Of a stretch of 64,000 nucleotides of DNA, positions 34,681 through 45,998 are shown piece by piece (the first letter of the stretch is position 1; each line of letters starts with the position of its first letter). The translations under genes were made by a program, and so were the position numbers. A model generated the notes under the pieces. The model did not search any database and was not told the origin of the DNA. It was given only the letters and a program-made list of their open reading frames with translations. Origin of the DNA: Malania oleifera (taxonomy: Eukaryota > Streptophyta > Magnoliopsida > Santalales > Ximeniaceae); the NCBI RefSeq assembly GCF_029873635.1, contig NC_080420.1, positions 28,387,032 through 28,451,031 on the forward strand, written 5' to 3'.

Positions 34681-35130
34681 AATTTGATGGGGGTGATAAA
34701 GTGTTCTTGAAAATTACACCGATGAAATGGGTAATGAGATTCGGGAAGAAGGGTAAACTTAGCCCTAGGTATATTGGGTTGTTTGAGATATTGGAAAGAG
34801 TTGGCTCAGTTGCCTACAGGTTAGCGTTATCCCCAACGCTATCCAGAATCCATGATGTATTTCATGTGTCTATGTTGAAGAAATACATTCCAGATCCATC
34901 TCACATAATAAGTTATGAAACACTGGAGATTGGCGAGACCTTATCTTATGAAGAAATACCAATTCGGGTCTTAGATTATAAAGAACAGGAATTACGTACC
35001 AAATAAATTCCACTAGTGAAAGTACTCTAGAGGAACCATGCAATAGAAGAAGCCTCGTAGGAATTGGAAGAGGAGATGCTTCAGAGGTACCCACACTTAT
35101 TCGGTGGGGTTCAGCAGTAGCCAGAAAGGA
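34681..35130 (+). pseudogene. Tekay C integrase tail and chromodomain
   Basis: The GPF-like region reads GKKGKLSPRYIGLFEILERV and GSVAYRLALSPTLSRIHDVF, followed by HVSMLKKYIPDPSHI. After a stop at 35004-35006 the chromodomain remnant reads VKVL, a stop for the expected Trp, RNHAIEEAS, a stop for the second Trp, then ELEEEMLQRYPHLF. Chromodomains direct chromovirus integration to heterochromatin; both aromatic positions being TAG means this one cannot work. Confidence 0.88.
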
Positions 35131-35384
35131 AAGGTAATGGTTAGGTAAGAAATCATGTAAATAGGTAGGTTTTTGTGCAGGTTAATCAAGTGTATGTAAT
35201 AGTTTTTTTTTTTTTATTAGTTTTGAGAGAGTTTTTTTGGTTATTGTAATCTCCCAAAATTGTATGTGTAACTACGGTATTCCTCCGCCATAAGTGAGGG
35301 TAATTAATAAAATTATAATGGGTTTTTCCTCAGAGAGTGATACATGTGAGAGATAACAAATTTCGAGCATAAAATTTTTATAAG

Positions 35385-35394
35385 GAGTGGAGGA
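35385..35394 (+). other. Polypurine tract of Tekay C
   Basis: AAGGAGTGGAGGA lies directly before the LTR start TGTAAAGACC, the expected place for plus-strand priming. Confidence 0.85.
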
Positions 35395-37659
35395 TGTAAA
35401 GACCTAGAAATATAATAAATGAAAATGATAAAGGAAAAAAAAAAGGGAAAGTAAAGAGAAAAAAATTTAAAAGAGGCATCAACAGGGACTCATCGACGAA
35501 CATCCTTCTTGGTTTCGTCGACGAGTACACGTGTCTCGTTGATGAGAAGATACTGAGAGCAGATAATTTCAAGCCATTAAGGGTTCGTTGATGAACCTAA
35601 TATCTTCATTGATGAACGGCCTTCTATGAATCGTCTACAAACCAATTCTTCGTCAACGAATGCCCTTCTTTGGCTCGTCAACGAGTACACATGTCTTGTC
35701 GATGAGGCCATGTGGACAGCCATTTATACAAAGGTTCAAATCAGATTTTTCAGCGAGGGTTTTATTTTTCTTCACTCTCTCTCTCTCTAACTTTTGGTTT
35801 CCTCTCCCTTTTTTCTTTAACTCCAGCCCAATTCTCGCCCAAATCGACGATCAAAAGTTACCATGATGATCTAGGGGTGATTCTCTACAAGTTGACCGGA
35901 ACAGATTGTTGATTTGGAGTCCTTGGGCACCACTCCAAAATCAAGATAAGTGAGTTATTTTAGGATTCAAATGATCATTTGGGATATGTGGACCTAGGAA
36001 ATGTGTTGGATGATGAACATATTGGGGTTGAGTTGATTAAACTGGCGATAATGCGATTTCAAGGTTTGGAGTTCTAAACGCTGTGGGCGTGGTTTAAGGT
36101 CTTTCAATAGGCCTCTCATGAAACAGGTAAGGGGATAGATTAAGTCAGGTATTTTCAGAAAATTAATTATTGAATATAGTATTTGATTCAGAAATTTATA
36201 TATGGTTTAGTAAAGTTTTTGGGAATACTGATGCTGAACTAAGGAAACCTTGAAAACAGATTTAATATTATTTTGTCAGTAAAATATGTTTTCCCAACCA
36301 AATAATATATTATAGTGCAGTACTCACTAATGTGTGGCATGAGTATAAATTTTACTATAAATAATGATATGTCAGAATATTTATGATTTCACAAAACAAA
36401 CATGATTCAATGGTAGTTTTTAGAAAAACTATAAACAAAAAAGAAATTATATTTTCGGTATATCATGATATTTAGTCGGCATAGATACCATGATATTTAT
36501 TCGGCATAGATACCATGATATTTAGTCGGTGCAAATACCATAAGATTCAGCCGGCGCAGATGCCGTGATATTCAGTCGATGCATATGCCATAAGATTCAG
36601 CCGGGGCAAATCTCATAATATTTTAGCCGACCCAGATGCCGTGACTAGATATGTTATAACAATTATTCAAGAAATATTATTATTACAGATGTTATATAGA
36701 ATTATGAAACAGTTATATAACACTATTATGAAATACATTATATGATAACAGAACTCGGATGGCTTACTTTAGATTTAGAGCACGGTATCGTAGCTATCAT
36801 ATTAGGTAGTGCTACCACACGTCTCAGATAGAGTGTGGGAGATGGATAGTCGATTGAGCCCAAAGCAGAGTAGTGTGCCCCCCTGGCAGTCCAGACCAGG
36901 CTGGATAGACCAATTGTACTTACAGACTAATTAGTTTTGGCTTAGCATGGAAGGCCAACCATTGCTAGGTCGCACCTACGGGCCACACAACCCAGTCATA
37001 TAGGGGTAAAACATGACATCAGCTAGCTATCTATCCAGGGTATAATTTCTGTAATATATAGATATAACATATAACTTGTATGTATATAGTAATTTAGTAT
37101 GACACAGTATGTTATGTTAAATATGATTCATTTAAACTTATACAGAACAATTTTACTTGATTTGTTAGATGTAAATAAACTATGTACAAATTTTCTTTAC
37201 TCATCAAATACAGTTTATCACGTACAGTATATGTTTATAATACAATAATACTCATGTTGCCACACACTGATATTAGTCTATCTCCCTTACTGAGAGGTGT
37301 CTCACCCCAACAATACAAACATTTCAAGAAACCCAGACAAACAAGCAGAACGAGCTCTGAAATAGAGGAGGCTATTAGTGCTACCCTAGCTGAAGGGTAA
37401 GTAGTTGGTTTGAGATCAGGATGGATTTTTGGGTTCTGACCCTAGGATATTTATGGTTCTTTTTGGGATGTATATGTGTATTTTTTGTTATAGTAAAATT
37501 TTGGTTTCTACAACATAGTTATCATATATGTATAAACGGGTGTATCCCCAGTTTCCTTTGGGGTACAAGTTGATTTAGTTTATGTTTTATGGTATCATAA
37601 TTATTGTTATTATTATTATTATGTGGAAAAAAAATTAGAAGAATTTTGGGGTCATTACA
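35395..37659 (+). repeat. 3' LTR of Tekay element C
   Basis: This uninterrupted 2265-bp copy shows the family's layout: TCGTCGACGA-like palindromes at 35490-35710 with CACGTG at 35528-35533, the 25-bp minisatellite at 36464-36650, and the end GGGGTCATTACA. It preserves the empty site for solo LTR D1. Confidence 0.92.
36464..36650. repeat. 25-bp minisatellite in 3' LTR of C
   Basis: Seven or so units of GATATTTAGTCGGCATAGAT plus ACCAT type; the counterpart of 26214-26395. Confidence 0.92.
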
Positions 37660-37763
37660 CCTAACCTTTCACTGGAGCTAGAATACAAAATGAGTCTCTC
37701 ACCGGTGCTTAAACAACGCTTACAATGATGAGAAATTACAAATGATATGTGGCTTAATATCTC

Positions 37764-39878
37764 CGTTAGCTTTGGTGTATTCCCAAAAGGGGGGTGAATT
37801 GGAATTTTAAAACTTATTCTTAGGTTAAACCAGATGTTAGCAGAATATCACAACCTAGGGTCTTTCTATTCAATCCTAAATGCGTAGATAAATATAATAT
37901 GCAGAAATTTAAATCATGCGCATCATTCACACTATAACATACACGTGCGGTAAATATAAAGCGCGGAAATATAAATAGACACACGATATGTTATCGGGGT
38001 TCGGCCAACTGTGCCTACATCCCCACCTCTAACTCGTAAGCCCTAGGATTCCACTAATGCTCACTTAATGGGTGAAGCGGCACCAGCTACAATCAGGTCA
38101 ATTTACATGGCTGATCTCAACCAACACATCTTACCAGGATGACGCACCTAGCTTTCCTAACCGGGTCCAAGCCAGTCCGAGACTATTCAACAGGGCTAGT
38201 CTCCTCTTCAGGCCCATGCCTGGAATACAACAATTGTGTATAAAATTTTTTGCACATGGAAATATGCTTCTCACACTAAGCAGATATGTACTACAATGTG
38301 CACAAGTAACAATCAATCCACACCAAACATGTAAGAACTATAAGCTCGATGCTCTACATGTGCAATCAACACTCAATATTATGGATAATCTCAAATATGC
38401 ACAAGAGTGTATAAACAAGGTTTTCTTTGAAACACAATATAAAAAATCTCAATGCAGGCTTAGGGTTTTAATGATGCCAATCAGAGTATTCAAACAACCT
38501 CAAAAATATTTCCTCAAATGTATCTAGCACAAGAGTTGTTTGAAATCTAGTTTTGTAAAATATTTTGCACACAAAAATAAAGCTATAGGAATCTTGCAAT
38601 GACAATGCAAAGATCCTTAAACTTATGAGTTTATCCAACACAAGATTTAATCAATAAAAATCTATGGGATAAACTATGTCAAACTCCCCAAAATCAATAT
38701 CAAATATTCAAGTAAGACAATGGGAGTATTAACAATACCTAATAAGCACTAGCACAAATTGTAAACTCCTACAGTGCTAAGATGTATCAAGGGAATGAAT
38801 ATATGAGCATATTTGGAGTGGAATATGCAAAAATAGGCTTTTTGAGATTGAGAGGATTTTTCACTAATTATATTACTAATCTCTCCTTAATTTTGCAAAT
38901 GAGTCCCTATATATAGAGAATGGCAAAATTATGACGTTGGGGACACCAAGGGTATTATTAAATTTATTTTAAAAGTCATTAAGAAAATTAACCATGTTTA
39001 CTTAATTTTAACCCTGGTAAAAAATTATTTAACCCGCGAGATTCAGGTGCCCCGGTCTGAGGTTCGGGTGCTCGAATAGACTCAACCAAAAATTCAATTT
39101 TTAAATGTTCAGTTGCCCGAAGTCAGAGTCGGTTGGCTAAACCAAAGACAAAAACTTTCTGTCTGTCGTTCGGGTACCCGAAGCTAAGTTTGATTAACCG
39201 AACTGACCAATTCAGTCGCCCGAGGTTTGATTTGAACGCAAAGGTTCAGGCGCCCGGGTTGGTGAAAAGCATTCTGACATGAGTTCGATTGCTCGGAGGG
39301 CAATACGTTCATTACAAGTTCGGTCGCTCAAAACCTAGTCAATCCGCTGACTTCTTAGTGGTTCGGGCGCCTGAGGTGTTTTAAACACCTGGGGTTCGGT
39401 CACTCGACCTCTCTCATATTTTCAATTAAGTTCAAATTTTGCTTTAATTAATTCCCTTGATATTATAAGTGATATTAGGGACTTTGTGCACTAAGTGTTG
39501 GGACCTATGGTCTTTTTAAGGCCTTTTTAAGTAGGCCAAAAAATCTGGCATCAGTCGAATGAAAATGCCTTTTTAAGAATGCCAAAAAACCTAGCGTCGG
39601 TCGACATGGGTGATCCCTAAGGTCTCTCTAAGGTCTTAAGCTTATAGATCCTACATGCATGCAATGCAGATTATTACAGACATTTTCTTAAATGAAATTA
39701 TTATAGACCCAATGATAAAAAATACAACAATAAATATGCTGGGTCTTCACTTCTTTTCAGGTTGCCACATGCTATTATATGAGTATTTGTCAATAAGAAC
39801 GTGCACACAAACTTGGCAACAATTAAATACCTGAATATTTGTCATAATCAAAATAGGGTATGACCCATAGGGTCAACA
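37764..39878 (-). mobile_element. Solo LTR, SIRE-type family D (copy 2), in LTR of element B
   Basis: It starts CGTTAGCTTTGGTGTATT (the family TG has become CG) and ends GGGTCAACA. The duplicated target ATCTC is perfect (37759-37763 and 39879-39883), and the uninterrupted site is seen in the other B LTR near 46500. Length 2115 bp. It holds the TTCGG-type palindrome array at 39045-39410. The open frame at 38072-38527 lies in LTR sequence and is not considered a gene. Confidence 0.92.
39045..39410. repeat. GTCG-centred palindrome array in solo LTR D2
   Basis: Degenerate units such as TTCGGGTACCCGAA (near 39170), TTCAGTCGCCCGAGG (near 39212) and TTCGGGCGCCTGAGG (near 39362) recur about ten times. 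This is the counterpart of 25350-25700. Confidence 0.82.
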
Positions 39879-40818
39879 ATCTCTAAGTAGATTGATTCCA
39901 CAACTCAATCTTACAACTTAAAATCTCTTAGAGAAATGAGACTTGGAACTTGAAGAGAACTAAAACTAATGAAAATAACTTTTATAAGAAAGTATTATCT
40001 TAAGTAAGAACAAAACACTCTATCACTTAGAAAACGTGGAAGAGAATGGGAGACCACTTTTATATCAATTTTTCTTGTACTTCTTCCTTGAAATTGGACT
40101 CCTTTTATAGCCAAAAATTTCCGCTACATGTTGGAGATGTTTTGGCTCCATGTGATTAAGGTTGGAGCTTAACAATCAATGATATGATAAGAAATTTGAT
40201 CTTTAGGTGAGGTGATATATTTTATAAAATCATAAATGGACAGTAAATACCAAATAAAATTCAATAAAGGTTTATATTGACTTATCAATGAGTCTAATTT
40301 CCAAAGAAAAAATAATAACACCAATTTGAGTAGCCATTGAAGAGATAAAATTCAAATACTACAGATATGCTGAGTTGCTTTTTTATGACAGATGACATAA
40401 TCTAATAGTTGATTGTACAATTCATAAAAAATGGAATGTTTATTCAAATTACGTGTGCCATATCGTTCTAAAATCTACATAATGTCTAATTTCATATACA
40501 AAAAAAAGAAAAATTTTTAACGATGCTACAGCAAGATACGTCTAATTTACTGCAGCATAATCATTTATGATTCTAACTTTATTGTAGTGCAAAATGACCA
40601 TATTGTTTTAATTATTAATCGGGCATTATAGCCCCGAAACGTCTACGTAAATTTTTTTCTTGAGATAATGATGAGTCTAGTTTTATATGAAATAATATTA
40701 TAATTTTTGGACTTGCGTGGAATAAAATATAAAAATAGATTCACAAATAGTGTAAAATTATAGTATGACTTTTTTCTTAAGACATAGGGTGCAATTTTAC
40801 AAAAAACACCCATTTTAA

Positions 40819-40862
<44 letters not shown>
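40819..40862. repeat. CT/TA compound microsatellite
   Basis: CT units pass into TA units in the U3 part of the LTR of element B. Confidence 0.96.
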
Positions 40863-40863
<1 letters not shown>

Positions 40864-41316
40864 AGAGTCAAATTGAATGTTCTTGAAAAGATTTATGAGT
40901 TACTTTTTAAATATAAAGGGTTTCGTCACATTTGGAGCTTTCAATAAAAATATATGGTCATTTTTACTATATGATACTCAAGTTGGTACATTTACTTTCT
41001 AACTAGGTATTAACATACTTAACCCTAAATACCAAAAATGATTTTCATAGATAAACATAGAAGAAAATAATTAATACATAATAATTCAAGGAGCACAAAT
41101 TCATATAACACATGCACAAAATAACTATATAACACATGTCCTAATTCTTATATATTTTGTCATCATCAAAATCAACATATTTTAGCGATGACAATTTTTC
41201 TCTCCCCCCCCCCCCCCCCGGCCTGCGCCCTTTTCATTATCAAAAAGAAGATAAACAATAAAGAATTTAAAGAAAATTTGACATAATATCTCCTTAAAAT
41301 TGCATTTCTAGTGTAC

Positions 41317-41319
<3 letters not shown>

Positions 41320-41377
<58 letters not shown>
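41320..41377. repeat. TA microsatellite
   Basis: About twenty-eight TA units close to the inner edge of the LTR of element B. A run of sixteen C lies nearby at 41204-41219. Confidence 0.97.
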
Positions 41378-41419
41378 CGAGAAGATTTACATTTTGAACC
41401 TCCCCCTCAAAATATGCAA

Positions 41420-43000
41420 ATATACAAGCTCGCCCTTAATGTAATATCCCCCTTATATATAAAGAATCATGATGTGCAAAGAAATAATTATAATTTTTAC
41501 TTTGATTAACTTATCTTTGGTCCTAATAAATTCTAATATAATATCACCTTTTTGAACACAATCTCGTAAGAAATGATGACGAATGTTGATATGTTTTGTT
41601 GTTGAGTTTTGAATAGGACTCTTTAAAGATTGATGGCACTAGTATTGTCACATTTAATTGAAACTTTTCTAAACTTAAGACCATAGTCCTCCAAAGTGTG
41701 TTTCATCCATATCACTTAAGCACAACAACTACCAACTGCTATGTACTCCACTTCAATCATCTACAAGGCCACCAAATTTTGTTTCTTGCTAACCCATTAA
41801 ACAAGAGATTTTCCAAGAAGGTGACATGTTCCACTAATACTCTTTCTATCCAATTTGCATCCTCTAAAATCAGCATCCAAATAACTAGTAAGCCTCAAAG
41901 GAGGTGCCCTTAGCGTAGAATAATCCAAGGTTTATAGTTTCCTTTAGGTACTTAAGGATTCTCTTAACGACTTGCAAATGAGATTCCTTGGGATTTGCTT
42001 AAAACATATTACACATGTAAAAACTAAACATGATGTCGGGATGGATAGAAATTAAGTATAACAAACTTCCTATCATAACTCTATATTGCTTGATATCCAC
42101 AGATTGTCCACCCAAATCCTCATCAAGTTTGGTTGAGGTACTCATAGGGGTCTTAAATATTTTTTAGTTTTTCATCCTAAAACGCTTTAATAGTTCATTA
42201 GTGTATTTTTTTTTTTTTCAATCACAAACCCTTCTTTTAGTTGTTTGATTTGAAGTCCAAGAAAGAAATTTAACTCACCCATCATACTCATCTCAAATTC
42301 ACTTTACATGCATTTGGCAAAATCTTCACACATGGACCCATTTGTTGTACCAAAAATGATATCATTAATATAAATTTGAACAATAAGTAATTCATTGCTT
42401 TCTTTTCTTATAAACAAAGTATTATAAATTTTTCTAATAGAAAATCTTTTTTTTCTAGTTAAAATTTTGAAAGTCTATTATATCAAGTTCTAGGAGCTTG
42501 TTTCAAACCATATAACACTTTTGAAAGTTAAAAAAAAAAAAAAATGACTTTCAAAATTTTTCATTTTCAAAACTCAATGATTGTTCAACATAGACTTATT
42601 CAACAATATAACCATTTAAAATACACTTTTGACATTTATTTGAAATATTTTAAAGTCCACGTGGGATGCAAATGCCAAAAGCATCCTAATTGCCTCAAGT
42701 CTAGCTACGACAGCAAATGTTTCTTCATAATCAATACCTTCTTCTTGATTATAACCTTGAACCACTAATCTCGCTTATTCTAACTATGTTTTCAATTTCA
42801 TCAAGTTTATTCCTAAATACCCATTTGATTCTAATAACCAGATAATCATTAGGTCTTGGTACTAATTCCCAAACTTTGTTTCTTTGAAATTGATTTAGTT
42901 CTTCTTGCACAACCAAAACCCAACTTTCATCCTTAATAGCATCATTAATATTTTTGGGCTCTATTTGTGAGATAAATGTCAAATGCTCGCACACATTTCT
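41420..43000 (-). pseudogene. SIRE B reverse transcriptase and RNase H, eroded
   Basis: The amino part of RT, 42749-42994, reads FISQIEPKNINDAIKDESWV, then EELNQFQRNKVWELVPRPND and IKWVFRNKLDE, diagnostic for SIRE. The catalytic motif expected as YVDD reads YIND at 42361-42372, losing one catalytic Asp. The connection and RNase H (41420-42000) can be followed only in short pieces, such as the stretch opposite 41560-41760 corresponding to the KHIDIRHHFLR end. Frameshifts are frequent and a T-run at 42206-42220 interrupts it. Confidence 0.78.
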
Positions 43001-43960
43001 ACAATCACTTTTTTTGTAATTTGTTAAGCGGGATGGCTATACATGCATTTCCAAGATCTTGGAAGGTTACTATGTGGAGTCTCATCCTTGTTAGGGGGAT
43101 TTTCACTATCTGTTTGGGTATCACAAATCCTCAAATTTTATAGATTTCCTTCAATTTCCTCATTTTCATTATCTTATGGCTTTTGTTTCTTAAATAGATC
43201 ATGTTAATCAAAAGTAACATGCATTGATTATTCTGCCACACTGGATCTCTTGTTGTAGACTCTATAAGCTTTACTAGTTGTGGCATAACCCAAAAATATA
43301 CCTTCATCCGCTTTTGCATCAAATTTGCTCAAATTATCCTTAGTATTCAAGATAAAACATTTACAACCAAAAACCTTTAAAATGTACAATTTTGGGTTTT
43401 CTTGCATACCAAAGTACAAAATATGTTTTCTAGATTTAGAATAGAACAAGTTATATTAACTACTTCACACCAAAAATACTTAGAAAGCTTGTATTCATTA
43501 AGCATAGTTCTAACCATTTCTTGTAAGGTCATATTTCTCCTTTCAACAACTCTATTTTTGTATGGGGTTCTAGGTGTCAAAAAGTTATATTCATACCCAT
43601 AATTATTGCAAAGACTCTCAAAATCATGATTTTCAAATTATCCACTGTGATCACTTCTAATTTTCAAAATCAGATAGCCTCTTTCATTTTGAACTCTTTT
43701 ACAAATAATTTCAAATTGTGAACAAGCCTCATTCTTATGTGCCAAAAATAATATCCATGTGAACCTTGAAAAGTAGCCAATAATTGCAAATATATAGTAT
43801 TTTTCACCAAGTGAGGCTATTTGTGAAGGGCCAAGTAAGTCCAAATGAATAAGTTGCAATGGTCTAGACGTTGAAACCACATTATTGGATTGAGAAAATA
43901 TTTTCTTTTTTTTTCCCCCACCCCCCCAAATTGGCAAGGGTCACACATTTTATCCTTAGA
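43001..43960 (-). pseudogene. SIRE B integrase
   Basis: Segments in order from the amino end: SNNVVSTSRPLQLIHLDLLG, then SLGEKYYIFAIIGYFSRFTW at 43638-43937, where the first catalytic Asp is in LDLLG and the usual VDDFSRF has become IGYFSRF. SDHSG corresponds to the second Asp. Next come PRTPYKNRVVERRNMTLQEM (Glu of ERR) and LSKYFWCEVVNITCSILN at 43377-43580, then VFGCKCFILNTKDNLSKFDA and DEGIFLGYATTSKAYRVYN at 43228-43449. Frames shift between segments, and a run of G/C at 43910-43929 disturbs one of them. Confidence 0.85.
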
Positions 43961-44420
43961 AAACTTGATTTTGGGATGATCACTTATAAGATTTTTCCTA
44001 GAAAGTTTTGATATTCATGCTATAATGACCAAGTCTTCTATGTCATAACCATGAATCCTCATTAAAGGCACTCAAGCACTTTACATTTTGGCCAATGAAG
44101 TCATCAAAATCAATGGTATAACCATTATCACATCTAAGAGAAACAAAAATTAAATTATTATTTTGATAAAAAACTTTACAAGCATTGTTTTGAAAATCTA
44201 CTTTATAACCGTTATCATAACATTGACTAATGCTAAGTAAATTTTGCTTCAAACTATCAACATATAAGATATTATTTATAAAGAGTGTTAGAAATACCAA
44301 CTTCTCCAATGCATATGATCTTTCCCTTAACATTGTCTCCGAAGGTTACATGTCTGCCATCTATCATGTTGATCGAGTGAAATACGCTGTAGTCACCCGT
44401 CATGTGCCTTGAGTATCCAC
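43961..44420 (-). pseudogene. SIRE B protease region
   Basis: The frame 44043-44333 reads NNILYVDSLKQNLLSISQCY, then DNGYKVDFQNNACKVFY, the downstream half of Copia protease in SIRE. The active-site segment lies just upstream near 44340-44420, where a SRHMTG-like stretch corresponds to the family's usual CSRHMTG, but the DSG motif is not cleanly readable. A decayed link region with KVWVPKG-like wording (44420-44560) precedes it, as in SIRE. Confidence 0.75.
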
Positions 44421-45960
44421 AATCCAAAAACCCCTTGCTGCTCTTCTTGGTACTCTTAAGGCAATGTACCTACAAAAGTAAAGTCAAGTTTTGTTCTTTG
44501 GTAGCCACACTTTCTTGGGTTCTAGAATGTTAGCATATGTTCCTTTTGGAACCCAAATAGTAGCAATATTGCACTTTCCATATATATAATTTATAATTTT
44601 TAAGCAACAAAACTCTTTTTGGTCCTATAAGTAATTTTTTCTTTATAGAATAATCATTTGCGTAGGGTCCTTTTGCTCCACAATTGTAAAATGTTACAAG
44701 AGGGTTATGCTCATGAGAACCTTTTAACAAAGTAGTTTTTATAAATCTTTTGGCCTTGGCCAACCTTATAGCCTATTCTAATTTTACCAAAACAATATCT
44801 TTGTGTTGCCAAAATTTTATCTAAATTTTCTTTTTCTTGGCTAAACTTGCTAATGCATTTGTAAGGTCATCCACCCTTTCTGTCAATGCATCATATGATT
44901 CATTGTTAGAACATGAAGCAACTTGTGTTTTCAAAGAACTATTTTCTTTAATCAAATCATCTTTTTCTTTTAACAAGCTTTCACTTTTCTTTTGTAAAAT
45001 TTCATTTTCTAGAGTAATCTTGGAAAGCTTCTTTTTTGTTTCTTTACAAATTTCTTATAAATTCTTAAATTCAACTTTTGGATCATCACATACATTTGAT
45101 AATTTTGCACAAGATAAACAAGTGGAAGTAGATAGAATCTCATTATCTTGGAATGTCATTAGGAATAGATTGACCTTGTGCTCATTTCTTGATTCATCTT
45201 CCAAGCTACTATCTTCACTCAATCCCAAGTGATTGCTTCCATTGCCTTTTTCTCTTTCTTATTGTCTATCTTGTATTTGCTTAGGAGTGAAAATCCAACT
45301 TAATGTATTCGAGCTTCTTGCATTCATAGCATATAACTTCCTTTTGACTTGATTCTTTAAGTCTATCTCCTTTCTCTGAAAATCCCACCTCTTTGGTAGA
45401 CATTATAACTTTATTTACAAATCGGTGTTTGAGTATTTTCTTCCAAAGAACTTCAAATTGTTAATAATGTTAGTAAAATGAGTAAACATTTGAGAAACAT
45501 TTTCATCACTTTGCATTTTAAACATTTCAGATTCATGTACAAGCATGCAAATTTTAGTTTCCTTAACTTGGTTTATGCCTTCATATGTGACTTCCAATTT
45601 ATTGCATATTTCTTTAGCAGAACTACATAAGGACATTTTATTAAACTCATTAGTATCTAAAGCACAATGAGAATGTTCATTGCTCTAGCATTTACTTGGA
45701 GTAGTTTGAGATCATTATCATCCCACTCATTTTTCAACTTGGATACACTAGTATTTTCTACCTTTTTCATAGGAATGTGGTCCCTTTTTTATGACATTCC
45801 ACATATCATAACCATTTGCTTGAATGAAAATTCTCATCCTAATTTTTGAAAAGTTGTAATATGTGCCATTGAACAATGGTGGTCTAGTGGGGGATTTTCC
45901 CTCAGGCATAATCATGCTAATTGAGGTTTGCATGGATATGTGATCTTTCCCTAAAGACTT
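44421..45960 (-). pseudogene. SIRE B gag
   Basis: The start near 45930 reads PEGKSPTRPPLFNGTYYNFS, then RMRIFIQANGYDMWNVIKKG, the standard SIRE gag beginning. The central part 45415-45636 reads LCSSAKEICNKLEVTYEGIN, VKETKICMLVHESEMFKMQ and FTNIINNLKFFGR. The zinc knuckle near 45300-45350 reads CYECKKLEYIKLDF, with His and the last Cys replaced. A long coiled-coil-like segment (44830-45200) follows, typical of SIRE. Several frameshifts are present. Confidence 0.84.
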
Positions 45961-45984
45961 GTTAAGGTCAAGATCTAGAGCTTA

Positions 45985-45998
45985 CCTTTGAAACCAAT
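45985..45998 (-). other. Degenerate primer-binding site of SIRE B
   Basis: Minus-strand ATTGGTTTCAAAGG adjoins the 5' LTR. It corresponds to TTGGTATCAGAGC with a few substitutions, consistent with an initiator Met tRNA primer. Confidence 0.65.

Larger units (their letters stand above)
23274..37659 (+). mobile_element. Tekay/Del chromovirus C, nested in the LTR of element B
   Basis: LTRs at 23274-27445 (interrupted) and 35395-37659 begin TGTAGAGACC/TGTAAAGACC and end CATTACA. TSDs are CCCAA (23269-23273) and CCTAA (37660-37664). A primer-binding site, gag, protease, RT, RNase H, integrase and a chromodomain-like tail follow in Gypsy order. Removing the two solo LTRs nested in it leaves about 9.6 kb with LTRs of about 2.2 kb, normal for Tekay. 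Many stops, mostly of the CAA/CAG/CGA to TAA/TAG/TGA or TGG to TAG kind, make it inactive. Confidence 0.92.
22861..41391 (-). repeat. 3' LTR of SIRE element B, split in three
   Basis: Pieces are 22861-23273, 37660-37763 and 39879-41391. The first three-quarters of a kilobase match 45999-46500, and the third piece matches 46501-47045 until 40363. The remaining 40364-41391 has no partner because the other LTR is truncated. The inner edge TTACA at 41391 is followed by a polypurine complement (CCTCCCCCTC at 41399-41408). It includes CT/TA and TA microsatellites. Confidence 0.78.

Noticed and set aside
38072-38527. Open frame of 151 codons, plus strand
   Set aside because: It lies wholly within solo LTR D2; the same region of D1 and D3 is not open.
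40364-41391. Independent insertion between LTR and polypurine tract of SIRE B
   Set aside because: It has no TSD or terminal repeat, and including it makes the LTR about 2.02 kb, equal to related family D LTRs, so it is better read as U3 sequence lost from the other LTR.
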